DNA from: Candidatus Cloacimonadota bacterium
Lineage (GTDB): Bacteria; Cloacimonadota; Cloacimonadia; Cloacimonadales; TCS61
Direction: 5' to 3'
Length of the DNA: 7,652 nucleotides
Assembly: GCA_030626645.1 (NCBI GenBank)
Contig: DAOUTP010000080.1
Coordinates: 1 to 7,652, forward strand
Part shown: in pieces, positions 1 through 5,072 of the stretch
How positions within the stretch are numbered: position 1 is the first letter of the stretch
Layout: every line of letters starts with the position of its first letter
The notes under the pieces: generated by a model
The model's database searches: none
Told to the model about the DNA's origin: nothing
Seen by the model: the letters and a program-made list of their open reading frames with translations, nothing else
Translations under genes and position numbers: made by a program

Positions 1-536
1 CCATCAACAACAATTAGGGCACCTTTGCCTGCAACTTTCTTTTCCAGCACAGTATCCAAATGCTTCATATTGTTATGATTATATCGCACCATTTTACCTG
101 GAGAAAGAGCACATCCATCTAGAATAGAAGCATGATCAAATTTATCTGTAACGATGAATTCATCACGATCTACCATAGCAGATATTGTACCAAGATTTAC
201 CATATAACCAGCAGCAAAAGCCAGCGAATCTTCCTTCCCAACTAATTTAGCAAGTTCAGCTTCCAATTCTATATGGATATCAAGTGTTCCGTTGAGAAAT
301 CTGGAGCCGGCGCATCCTGTTCCATATTTATCGGTTGCTTTTTTGGCAGCTTCTATTACACGCGGATGATTTGTAAGCCCCAAATAACTATTCGATCCCA
401 TCATCAACATCTTTTTGCCATTACACATTACTTCCGTATCCTGCTCAGAATCAATAATCCTGAAATACGGGTAATGACCAAGTGCGATTAGTTCTTTTGC
501 TTTAGTAAATTCCTGAACTTTATCCAGTAAACTCAT
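1..536 (-). CDS. Alpha-oxoamine synthase, serine palmitoyltransferase-like (partial, N-terminal 178 residues)
   Basis: The reverse strand opens with ATG at 536-534 and runs without a stop off the left edge, so only the N-terminal part is present (family length is about 390-400 residues). Visible family signatures are YPYFR (residues 22-26), GSNSYLGLT (47-55), YGTGCAGSRFLNGT (71-84), an AAGYMVNLG segment (108-116) and DHAS with the PLP-stacking His at about 135. The catalytic Lys lies outside the window. The family (KBL, BioF, HemA, SPT) condenses an amino acid with an acyl-CoA, releasing CO2, using PLP in the cytoplasm. The YPYFR and GCAGSRFLNGT wording resembles Bacteroidota serine palmitoyltransferase, the first sphingolipid enzyme, more than BioF. 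Glycine C-acetyltransferase remains possible, so no symbol is given. An AGAGGT ribosome site lies about 6 nt before the ATG. Confidence 0.88.
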   Translation of the reverse strand, partial: MSLLDKVQEFTKAKELIALGHYPYFRIIDSEQDTEVMCNGKKMLMMGSNSYLGLTNHPRVIEAAKKATDKYGTGCAGSRFLNGTLDIHIELEAELAKLVGKEDSLAFAAGYMVNLGTISAMVDRDEFIVTDKFDHASILDGCALSPGKMVRYNHNNMKHLDTVLEKKVAGKGALIVVD

Positions 537-652
537 TTAATACCTCTTCATAGATTATTACTAATTACAAAAACAGTATTTAGAAAGTGTGTGTCAATAA
601 ATTAAAATAATACTCTTTGATTTATTGTTTTAATTACCTTTTATTTATCTTT
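537..652 (-). promoter_or_regulatory. Intergenic region upstream of the oxoamine synthase, with a possible -35 box
   Basis: This 116-bp AT-rich gap separates the end of the sorting-domain fragment from the oxoamine synthase start. On the minus strand a perfect TTGACA lies at 597-592. At the usual 16-18 bp spacing there is no good -10 box (GTTTTT), so a sigma-70-like promoter is only a possibility. I see no hairpin followed by a T-run that would terminate the upstream gene. Confidence 0.25.
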
Positions 653-776
653 TTATTTTAACAATAACATTTTTTTGGAAGCTATATCTTTGCCGTTGGA
701 AACCAATTTATAGAAATAAACTCCGCTGGATACAGGCTGATTATTTTGATCAGTTCCGTTCCAGATGATTTGATTA

Positions 777-803
777 GGGATGAGGGATGAGGAATGAGGG
801 ATT
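777..803. repeat. Heptamer tandem repeat (GGGATGA, about 3.9 units)
   Basis: The plus strand reads three full 7-bp units, GGGATGA, GGGATGA and GGAATGA, followed by GGGATT. It lies inside the sorting-domain coding sequence and encodes the Ser-rich loop IPHSSSLIP. In related domains this position is a variable turn before the WNG strand. Because 7 is not a multiple of 3, loss or gain of one unit would shift the frame for the last 40 or so residues. Confidence 0.7.
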
Positions 804-846
804 GTGAATTCTTTCATTTTCTGACCCTTCAAATTAAAAATTTCAA

Positions 847-877
847 CCTTTGCGTTCTTAGCGTCCTTTGCGGTGAG
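847..877. repeat. CTTTGCG-type dispersed repeat embedded in coding sequence
   Basis: This 31-bp stretch consists of degenerate CCTTTGCG and TTAGCG units (CCTTTGCG at 847-854 and again at 865-872). It belongs to the style of short CTTTGCG/CTTTGTG repeats found in many bacterial genomes, a cousin of the element at 3705-3804. Read on the minus strand it codes in frame for LTAKDAKNAK, a lysine/alanine stretch placed between two beta strands of the sorting domain (ISFSL and VEIFNLKG). Family membership is from recognition of the pattern. Copy number in the genome was not checked. Confidence 0.55.
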
Positions 878-1195
878 AGAAAACGAGATCGTTGTTGTCG
901 GGTTGAAGGGGTTGGGATAATTCTGGTGAAGTTCGGTAATTGGTTGAATGCTTCCCTGATCTACTCCGGTAAAAGTAATTTCAAATTCAATTGGATCGGA
1001 CTCAAATAAATACTCATAAAAAGCTGTGAGTCCTACATAATAGGTTTGTCCACTAACGAGATCAGCTATATCGTAGTAAAGTTCGGTAGTCTCTTCTTCT
1101 AACTCTCCATCCAAGTATATTCTATAATTAATAAATGGATGCGAACTTCCCGGTTCAGGTTCCTGCCAGGTTAGATGAACATATTCATTAATTAT

Positions 1196-2938
1196 CTAAT
1201 AAGTTGCATTAGTTGGTGGATTACAAATATGCGGAGGCCAGAATGAGCCAACCTCAACGATCTCCGACTCGCCTTCTTCATAAACAGCAGAAACTCCAGC
1301 AACATAATCCTGACCCCACACAAGACCAGTATATTGATATTCAAATACATCAATACCAACTGTGGCAAAAATAGTTCCCATATCATCAAGATATACATTG
1401 TAACCAATTAACGTAAGATTTGAAGGTTCCGGAGAGTCCCAGAAAACAATCCCGAGTAAGTGATTTAAAACAACATTTAATGGTGGATTAGGTGGATCAC
1501 CCATTGTACTAAATGGATATTCAACTATCTCAGATTCACCCTCTTCATAAACGGCTGAAACTCCGGCAATATAATCATTCCCAACAACAAGATCTTCGAA
1601 TTGATATTCAAATACATCAATACCAACTGTGGCAAAAATAGTTCCCATATCATCAAGATATACATTGTAACCAATTAACGTAAGATTTGAAGCTTCCGGA
1701 TATTCCCAAAATACTGTCCAAATAATTTCAGCTACATAAACGTTAGTTGGAGGAGGATAAGGAGAAAGATGTGGTTCGTAATCCACGATCCCATAAGCAG
1801 GATCATCATTACCATCAATAATAGTAATATCAATTACTTCAGGATCATCACTATCCCAGTAATTGTTTTCTGCTTTCATATCAAGTGCGCTGGCATTATA
1901 AACACTAAAGATCTCACCAGTATAAAACTCATTGTTATATATTTGATTATATCCATTATCATCCGTAACTCCGTTGTTCAAATAACCCAGATTAGCTGTT
2001 GCTCCGTTTGTTAGATAGAATCCTGTGTAATTATTATTTACTTCGTTATAAGTAAAAATGGCATCGGCTCCATTTCCATAAAGCATCACACCGGCTCCGG
2101 AATCTGCATTATTTTCTACAAAATTGTGGTGAATATGATTCCCTTTATAATAACCTTTGCCAACATATAAATATATGCCGGTATAATTGTAACAAACTTC
2201 ATTGTATTCTACAGTTGGAGCCATGTTATCGTAACCGTATAGATTTGCCAAAGTGATACCCTGTTTATCGTTATGATGAATATAATTGTTTGTGATAACA
2301 GGACTGCAGGAATGGGAATTGCTTTGCAGTGAAAGCTGGATAGCTCCATAGAAAGAGGTTCCCAAACCACACCGTGTTACTTCGCAGGAATCTATCAGCA
2401 CATTGGAATTATCAGTAATTGTAATCCCGCTTTTCTGTACGTAGGCAATTTTAGAATTCTTTATTTCCATGTAGGAAGGCGTGGTAGCCGAAAGAGCAGA
2501 AAATGAAATTGCTTTTTGGTGATCATCAAAGTAAGAGTTATTAATTAAAATCGGACTATTTATAGATTGAATTCCATAATCGTTTGTATCATCTGTATTG
2601 GAAATGCGGCAGTAATTGAATTGGCTGGTTGTTACTTCATCTTCCAGACGCAGTCCTCCCCAGTTTAATCCTCCATTTCCATAAAACCTAATAGTATCAT
2701 TCAGCGCACCGCTGGCCAAAATATTTCCTAAAGCTGTGATCTTATAATCTCCCATTGCAATAATTTCGACACCAGCATCAATTTGCAGAGTTTCGTTGGA
2801 AGGAACTATGATCTCTCCAACTACGTTATACGGACTTCCAGCCAGATTCCATGTTCCGGATTGATTTCCTGAAACATCTGTGGCTGACACAGAAATGGTT
2901 AAAAATAATAAACAAAAACTCAATAATAATTTTTTCAT
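1196..2938 (-). CDS. Secreted parallel beta-helix protein with Fn3-like repeats, ends at an in-frame amber
   Basis: This is a 580-residue exported protein of unknown substrate. The start is ATG at 2938-2936 because GGAGGAA (2948-2942) sits a few bases upstream and MKKLLLSFCLLFLTISVSA is a clean signal peptide. An in-frame TTG at 2950 overlaps that ribosome site and is rejected. Residues 40-390 form a right-handed parallel beta-helix of the pectate-lyase-like or NosD type, with Asn-rich rungs such as ITNNYIHHN and VEYNEVCYNYTGIYL. It is closed by NNYWDSDDP and a DDPAYGIVDYEPHL segment. Two Fn3-like repeats follow (about 396-478 and 482-565, period 89 residues) and a third begins with NPPTNATY. 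TAG at 1198-1196 then interrupts it, and the same frame continues to a sorting domain. The intact gene would encode 761 codon positions. Related proteins are surface adhesins or polysaccharide-acting proteins. No catalytic residues could be assigned. Confidence 0.88.
   Translation of the reverse strand: MKKLLLSFCLLFLTISVSATDVSGNQSGTWNLAGSPYNVVGEIIVPSNETLQIDAGVEIIAMGDYKITALGNILASGALNDTIRFYGNGGLNWGGLRLEDEVTTSQFNYCRISNTDDTNDYGIQSINSPILINNSYFDDHQKAISFSALSATTPSYMEIKNSKIAYVQKSGITITDNSNVLIDSCEVTRCGLGTSFYGAIQLSLQSNSHSCSPVITNNYIHHNDKQGITLANLYGYDNMAPTVEYNEVCYNYTGIYLYVGKGYYKGNHIHHNFVENNADSGAGVMLYGNGADAIFTYNEVNNNYTGFYLTNGATANLGYLNNGVTDDNGYNQIYNNEFYTGEIFSVYNASALDMKAENNYWDSDDPEVIDITIIDGNDDPAYGIVDYEPHLSPYPPPTNVYVAEIIWTVFWEYPEASNLTLIGYNVYLDDMGTIFATVGIDVFEYQFEDLVVGNDYIAGVSAVYEEGESEIVEYPFSTMGDPPNPPLNVVLNHLLGIVFWDSPEPSNLTLIGYNVYLDDMGTIFATVGIDVFEYQYTGLVWGQDYVAGVSAVYEEGESEIVEVGSFWPPHICNPPTNATY
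1333..1425. repeat. 93-bp Fn3 direct repeat, copy 1
   Basis: This block is identical base for base to 1600-1692, at an offset of exactly 267 bp (89 codons). It codes for the part of the second Fn3-like repeat from SNLTLIGYNVYLDD to FEYQ. The flanking parts of the two units are similar but diverged, with synonymous and non-synonymous differences. That suggests recent duplication with local homogenisation, or gene conversion. Confidence 0.9.
1600..1692. repeat. 93-bp Fn3 direct repeat, copy 2
   Basis: This is the partner of 1333-1425, lying in the first Fn3-like repeat of the same protein. The identity ends at 1599 (A against T at 1332) and at 1693 (C against G at 1426). The match then resumes for several bases after the single difference. 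Confidence 0.9.
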
Positions 2939-2941
2939 GGC

Positions 2942-2948
2942 TTCCTCC
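2942..2948 (-). promoter_or_regulatory. Strong ribosome binding site of the beta-helix gene
   Basis: The reverse strand reads GGAGGAA followed by GCC and then ATG. It is a near-perfect Shine-Dalgarno sequence and fixes the start at 2938. It lies about 16 nt downstream of the hairpin-bearing repeat 2964-3023. Confidence 0.8.
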
Positions 2949-2963
2949 AAATTATGGTTCTAC

Positions 2964-3023
2964 TCTCTTTACGAAGCTTCTGCTTCGTAAAGCACTAACT
3001 CATGCAGCTTCTGCTGCCACTAA
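2964..3023. repeat. 60-bp two-hairpin direct repeat, copy A (3' side of RAYT)
   Basis: This stretch is identical over 60 bp to 3650-3709 and in the same orientation. Hairpin 1 (2967-2992) is a perfect 11-bp stem, CTTTACGAAGC with GCTTCGTAAAG, around loop TTCT. Hairpin 2 (3004-3017) is a 5-bp stem, GCAGC with GCTGC, again with loop TTCT. The two are separated by 11 bp. Such paired palindromes next to a RAYT gene fit REP/REPIN-like elements. The repeat also contains the TAG stop codon of the transposase (3022-3020). Neither hairpin is followed by a T-run, so it is not a canonical terminator, although it could stabilise or attenuate transcripts. Confidence 0.9.
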
Positions 3024-3553
3024 AACTCTATCTCATTCAACTCGATAATCAATGAACCATCCCAATAACGATTATTAGCTGAACTATATTTCCAATCTTC
3101 ATGATTATTAACAAAACCACGTTTCACTGGATTATTGTGTAAATACTCAACTTTCTGTGCAAGCATTTTTTTTGAAGAAATTAACTGCGGGTGAAAACCT
3201 TCTTGCCAAACTTGATAATTAGTCGATTTAAATTTTTTGCGATAGTACTTAAATAGATCAAGTTTCCATTTATAATTATCTTTATGTAATTCTTCTAATA
3301 TTTTATCAGCAGTAAATCCTTTTAATGAACTCATCAAATCTGATAATTTTGGATGTTTAACTATCAAGTGAATGTGGTTATCCATAACCACATAGAAATA
3401 GATTTTCAGATCTTTTTCACTTTTACAATAATTGAGCGAATCAACAATTATTTTAAAGTACTTTTCATGTGTAAAAATGGGAATCCATTCAACTATTGTG
3501 GAAGTTACAAAATAAACCCCATTTTCTTCAACAACTTTGTAGCTACTTCTCAT
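3020..3553 (-). CDS. REP-associated tyrosine transposase (RAYT), Y1/HUH family
   Basis: This 177-residue single-strand DNA transposase of the TnpA-REP/IS200-like superfamily is near the usual length and looks intact. It begins YFVTSTIVEW. The HUH metal-binding motif is MDNHIHLIV, with His60 and His62. The C-terminal block VEYLHNNPVKRG holds the likely catalytic Tyr137, which aligns by eye with Tyr115 of the E. coli enzyme. It ends with a typical DWKYSSANN region. The ATG at 3553 is chosen because AGGAAA lies about 9 nt upstream. The in-frame TTG at 3580 falls within a palindrome and adds non-family residues. RAYTs nick and join hairpin (REP) DNA and are usually single-copy domesticated genes rather than mobile insertion sequences. 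Here identical hairpin repeats flank it on both sides. Its TAG stop lies inside the copy A repeat. Confidence 0.92.
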   Translation of the reverse strand: MRSSYKVVEENGVYFVTSTIVEWIPIFTHEKYFKIIVDSLNYCKSEKDLKIYFYVVMDNHIHLIVKHPKLSDLMSSLKGFTADKILEELHKDNYKWKLDLFKYYRKKFKSTNYQVWQEGFHPQLISSKKMLAQKVEYLHNNPVKRGFVNNHEDWKYSSANNRYWDGSLIIELNEIEF

Positions 3554-3572
3554 AATTGTGTTTCCTATTTCG

Positions 3573-3588
3573 CGAAGCAAAAGCTTCG
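3573..3588. repeat. Short palindrome upstream of the RAYT start
   Basis: CGAAGC, loop AAAA, GCTTCG: a 6-bp perfect stem about 20 bp upstream of the transposase ATG, just before its ribosome site. The arms share the CGAAGC/GCTTCG core with hairpin 1 of the flanking 60-bp repeats but have a different loop, so it may be a degenerate relative or an autoregulatory site. Function is unknown. Confidence 0.6.
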
Positions 3589-3599
3589 ATCATTACTCC

Positions 3600-3623
3600 A
3601 TTCCCAACTGGAAAGTTAGGAAT
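3600..3623. repeat. ATTCCCAACT hairpin repeat
   Basis: ATTCCCAACT, loop GGAA, AGTTAGGAAT: a 10-bp stem with one mismatch (C against A), extendable by a C-G pair at 3599/3624. It resembles the widespread TTCCCAAnnnTTGGGAA palindromes that recur in many bacterial genomes. Copy number here is unknown. Confidence 0.65.
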
Positions 3624-3649
3624 GAGAATTCTATTCTAAATTTTTCCAA

Positions 3650-3709
3650 TCTCTTTACGAAGCTTCTGCTTCGTAAAGCACTAACTCATGCAGCTTCTGC
3701 TGCCACTAA
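3650..3709. repeat. 60-bp two-hairpin direct repeat, copy B (5' side of RAYT)
   Basis: This is the exact partner of 2964-3023 at an offset of 686 bp. The 11-bp-stem hairpin is at 3653-3678 and the 5-bp-stem hairpin at 3690-3703. At its right end it runs into the CACAAAGG element that starts at about 3705. Together the two copies bracket a segment of about 626 bp containing the transposase gene and its upstream palindromes. Confidence 0.9.
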
Positions 3710-3804
3710 GACACAAAGGACACGATCAGATCCAATTCAAGTATTACTCTTTGCATTTTATTCTTTAGTCTTCTCTTTGTATCTTTGAGCCTTTGTGGCT
3801 AAGT
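3705..3804. repeat. MITE-like element with 15-bp imperfect terminal inverted repeats
   Basis: The left end ACTAAGACACAAAGG (3705-3719) and the reverse complement of the right end, ACTTAGCCACAAAGG (3804-3790), match at 13 of 15 positions. The 70 bp between them are non-coding and contain further CTTTG units near the right end (CTCTTTGTATCTTTGAG). The right terminus lies over the 3' end of the export-family membrane gene and provides its last codon and TAG stop. No transposase is encoded. The pattern is visible; mobility is inference. Confidence 0.5.
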
Positions 3805-4419
3805 TTTCTTTTTCTTTATCTGATTATAAATAAACACAACAATAAGTGCAACAACTGCAATACCTGCCCCGATCCATTTTAACGATGAAAGCAATGTTAC
3901 AACAACCGCAGCAATGCATACTCCCAGAAAAATGAAAAGGATGGATTTCCAGAATTTCAGCCCGAAAAGATATGCTGCAAGAGAACCTGTCCATGCACCA
4001 GTAATTGGTAATGGGATAGCTACGAACAGCATTAATCCGATCTCCTCATATTTTTGGATAACTTCAGTTTTTCGACGTGTTCTGGCAAAAATTGCTTCTA
4101 ATATTTTTTTTAAGAATGGAACTTTGAAACAAATTTTTGTAACAAAATCAAAAAATAGGAGTATAAAAAATATCGGGAACATATTCCCGGCAAGGGCAAT
4201 TGGGATAACTTTCCATAGAGGAAGTTCATATTTCAGCATTCCTATTGGTATTGCCCCACGTAATTCAAAAATGGGTATCATAGCAATCAGGAAAACTTTG
4301 ATCTCATCTGGAGCTTCGATCTTATCAATTGATGTTTTAAATTTCTCTTTTATCCCTTCATCTGCAAAAATAGAAAATGAGATGCACAGTAAAATAATAA
4401 CTAATAATAGTCTTTTCAT
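3799..4419 (-). CDS. Putative small multidrug export family membrane protein (COG2426-type)
   Basis: This 206-residue inner-membrane protein carries family signatures PIFELRGAIPIG (49-60) and AIPLPITGAWTGSLAA (134-149). It has four or so hydrophobic segments (about 40-60, 70-92, 128-150 and 158-178) plus a C-terminal one (182-199) before a KKKK tail. The first 19 residues (MKRLLLVIILLCISFSIFA) look like a cleavable signal peptide, giving a mature start at DEG. The ATG at 4419 is chosen because it overlaps the pcm stop as ATGA, implying translational coupling. A GTG nine bases upstream also fits the frame but has no advantage. The family is annotated as a putative small multidrug exporter, but substrate and direction are not established. 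It is the last gene of the operon. Its final Thr and TAG are supplied by the repeat at 3705-3804, so the native C-terminus may have been altered. Confidence 0.85.
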   Translation of the reverse strand: MKRLLLVIILLCISFSIFADEGIKEKFKTSIDKIEAPDEIKVFLIAMIPIFELRGAIPIGMLKYELPLWKVIPIALAGNMFPIFFILLFFDFVTKICFKVPFLKKILEAIFARTRRKTEVIQKYEEIGLMLFVAIPLPITGAWTGSLAAYLFGLKFWKSILFIFLGVCIAAVVVTLLSSLKWIGAGIAVVALIVVFIYNQIKKKKT

Positions 4420-5069
4420 TCCTGCCACCCTTCATCTCCGATAAGCGGAACAAATGTACATCCGCCTTCATTTGTATGAATGTAGCCATCCTCGGTTCTG
4501 GTTATTACAACAAGTTGCTGAAAAGTTCTATTTCCGGTTGGAATGATAAGTTTGCCGTTCATAGCAAGTTGGCTGGTCAAACTTTCCGGTATATCAGGTG
4601 CAGCAGCAGCAACTATAATTTTATCAAACTCATTTTGGATGGGAATTCCATCTTTCCAACCCAGAGTCCCATCTCCATATTTATAATAAATATTTTTATA
4701 GTTCATTTTATTTAGTAAATCTTCAGCATCTCGAATGAGTGAGTTAATCCGTTCCACAGTAAAGACTTCATTAACAATCTCAGCGAGTAGAGCCGTTTGA
4801 TAACCTGAGCCAGTTCCAATTTCAAGTACTTTATCACTACTTTTGAGTTCTAATATCTGCATCATCAATGCTACAATATATGGTTGAGAAATTGTTTGTC
4901 CTTCACCAATGCTGAGGGGTGAATCATTGTAAGCAAGATGCTTGATCTCATCTGGTACGAAACGATGACGAGGAACTTCGAGAAATGCCTTTAATACATT
5001 TTCATCATTTATTCCACGAGTAACAAGCTGATATTTGATCATATTTTCACATGAAGATCTATGTTTCAT
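4416..5069 (-). CDS. pcm: Protein-L-isoaspartate O-methyltransferase
   Basis: This cytoplasmic repair enzyme methylates L-isoaspartyl residues from damaged Asn/Asp sites with SAM, allowing them to revert to aspartate. It has 217 residues, against about 208 in E. coli. Hallmarks are VPRHRFVP (32-39), the active-site segment IGEGQTISQPY (54-64) with the catalytic Ser of TIS, and SAM motif I VLEIGTGSGYQTALLA (81-96). Further signs are VERI, the GDGTLGW block, IIVAAAAPDIP, and FVPLIGDEGW near the end. ATG at 5069 follows the surE stop by 3 bp. A second Met (residue 10) would also give a normal N-terminus, so the first nine residues are less certain. Its stop overlaps the start of the downstream membrane-protein gene. 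The gene pair surE-pcm is conserved in many bacteria. Confidence 0.96.
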   Translation of the reverse strand: MKHRSSCENMIKYQLVTRGINDENVLKAFLEVPRHRFVPDEIKHLAYNDSPLSIGEGQTISQPYIVALMMQILELKSSDKVLEIGTGSGYQTALLAEIVNEVFTVERINSLIRDAEDLLNKMNYKNIYYKYGDGTLGWKDGIPIQNEFDKIIVAAAAPDIPESLTSQLAMNGKLIIPTGNRTFQQLVVITRTEDGYIHTNEGGCTFVPLIGDEGWQE

Positions 5070-5072
5070 TTT

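Larger units (their letters stand above)
653..1195 (-). pseudogene. Stranded C-terminal part of the secreted beta-helix/Fn3 protein: rest of Fn3-3 plus YPNPFNP-type sorting domain
   Basis: Directly after the amber codon at 1198-1196 the same frame stays open for 180 codons to a TAA at 655-653. It first completes a third fibronectin-III-like repeat (HLTWQEPEPG, then FINYRIYLDG, then LVSGQTYYVGLTAFYE). It then gives a T9SS type A / FlgD-Ig-like C-terminal sorting domain of about 95 residues: LHQNYPNPFNPTT, VEIFNLKGQKMKEF, IIWNGTDQNNQPVSSGVYFYKL and a lysine-containing end. Such domains normally sit at the extreme C-terminus of secreted proteins and direct export or surface attachment. The fragment has no start codon with a good ribosome site. 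The only in-frame candidate nearby is a TTG at 1114 in mid-domain, so independent translation is unlikely. I read it as the tail of the upstream gene, lost by a nonsense change, a sequencing error or, less likely, joined by readthrough. Confidence 0.82.

Noticed and set aside
653..949. Flagellar hook-capping protein FlgD
   Set aside because: The C-terminal fold is FlgD-Ig-like, but the YPNPFNP start and the link to a beta-helix/Fn3 exported protein identify a secretion sorting domain.
1114..1116. TTG as an independent start for the sorting-domain fragment
   Set aside because: It lies in the middle of an Fn3 strand, has no convincing ribosome site, and coding similarity to Fn3 continues upstream of it to the amber codon.
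2939..2950. TTG start at 2950 for the beta-helix protein
   Set aside because: The bases form the GGAGGAA ribosome site of the ATG at 2938, and the signal peptide starts at that ATG.
2964..3023. Rho-independent terminator at the 60-bp repeat
   Set aside because: The 11-bp stem is strong, but no T-run follows on either strand, and an identical copy elsewhere points to a repeat element.
3554..3580. TTG start at 3580 for the RAYT protein
   Set aside because: It begins inside a palindrome and adds nine non-family residues. The ATG at 3553 has AGGAAA upstream.
2964..3709. CRISPR array from the two 60-bp repeats
   Set aside because: There are only two copies, 626 bp apart, with a gene between them, and no regular spacers or cas genes.
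4420..4428. GTG start at 4428 for the membrane protein
   Set aside because: The ATG at 4419 overlaps the pcm stop as ATGA and directly begins a normal signal peptide.
3353..4444. Plus-strand open frames opposite the RAYT and membrane-protein genes
   Set aside because: They are antisense shadows with no family motifs or ribosome sites, lying over well-supported minus-strand genes and repeats.
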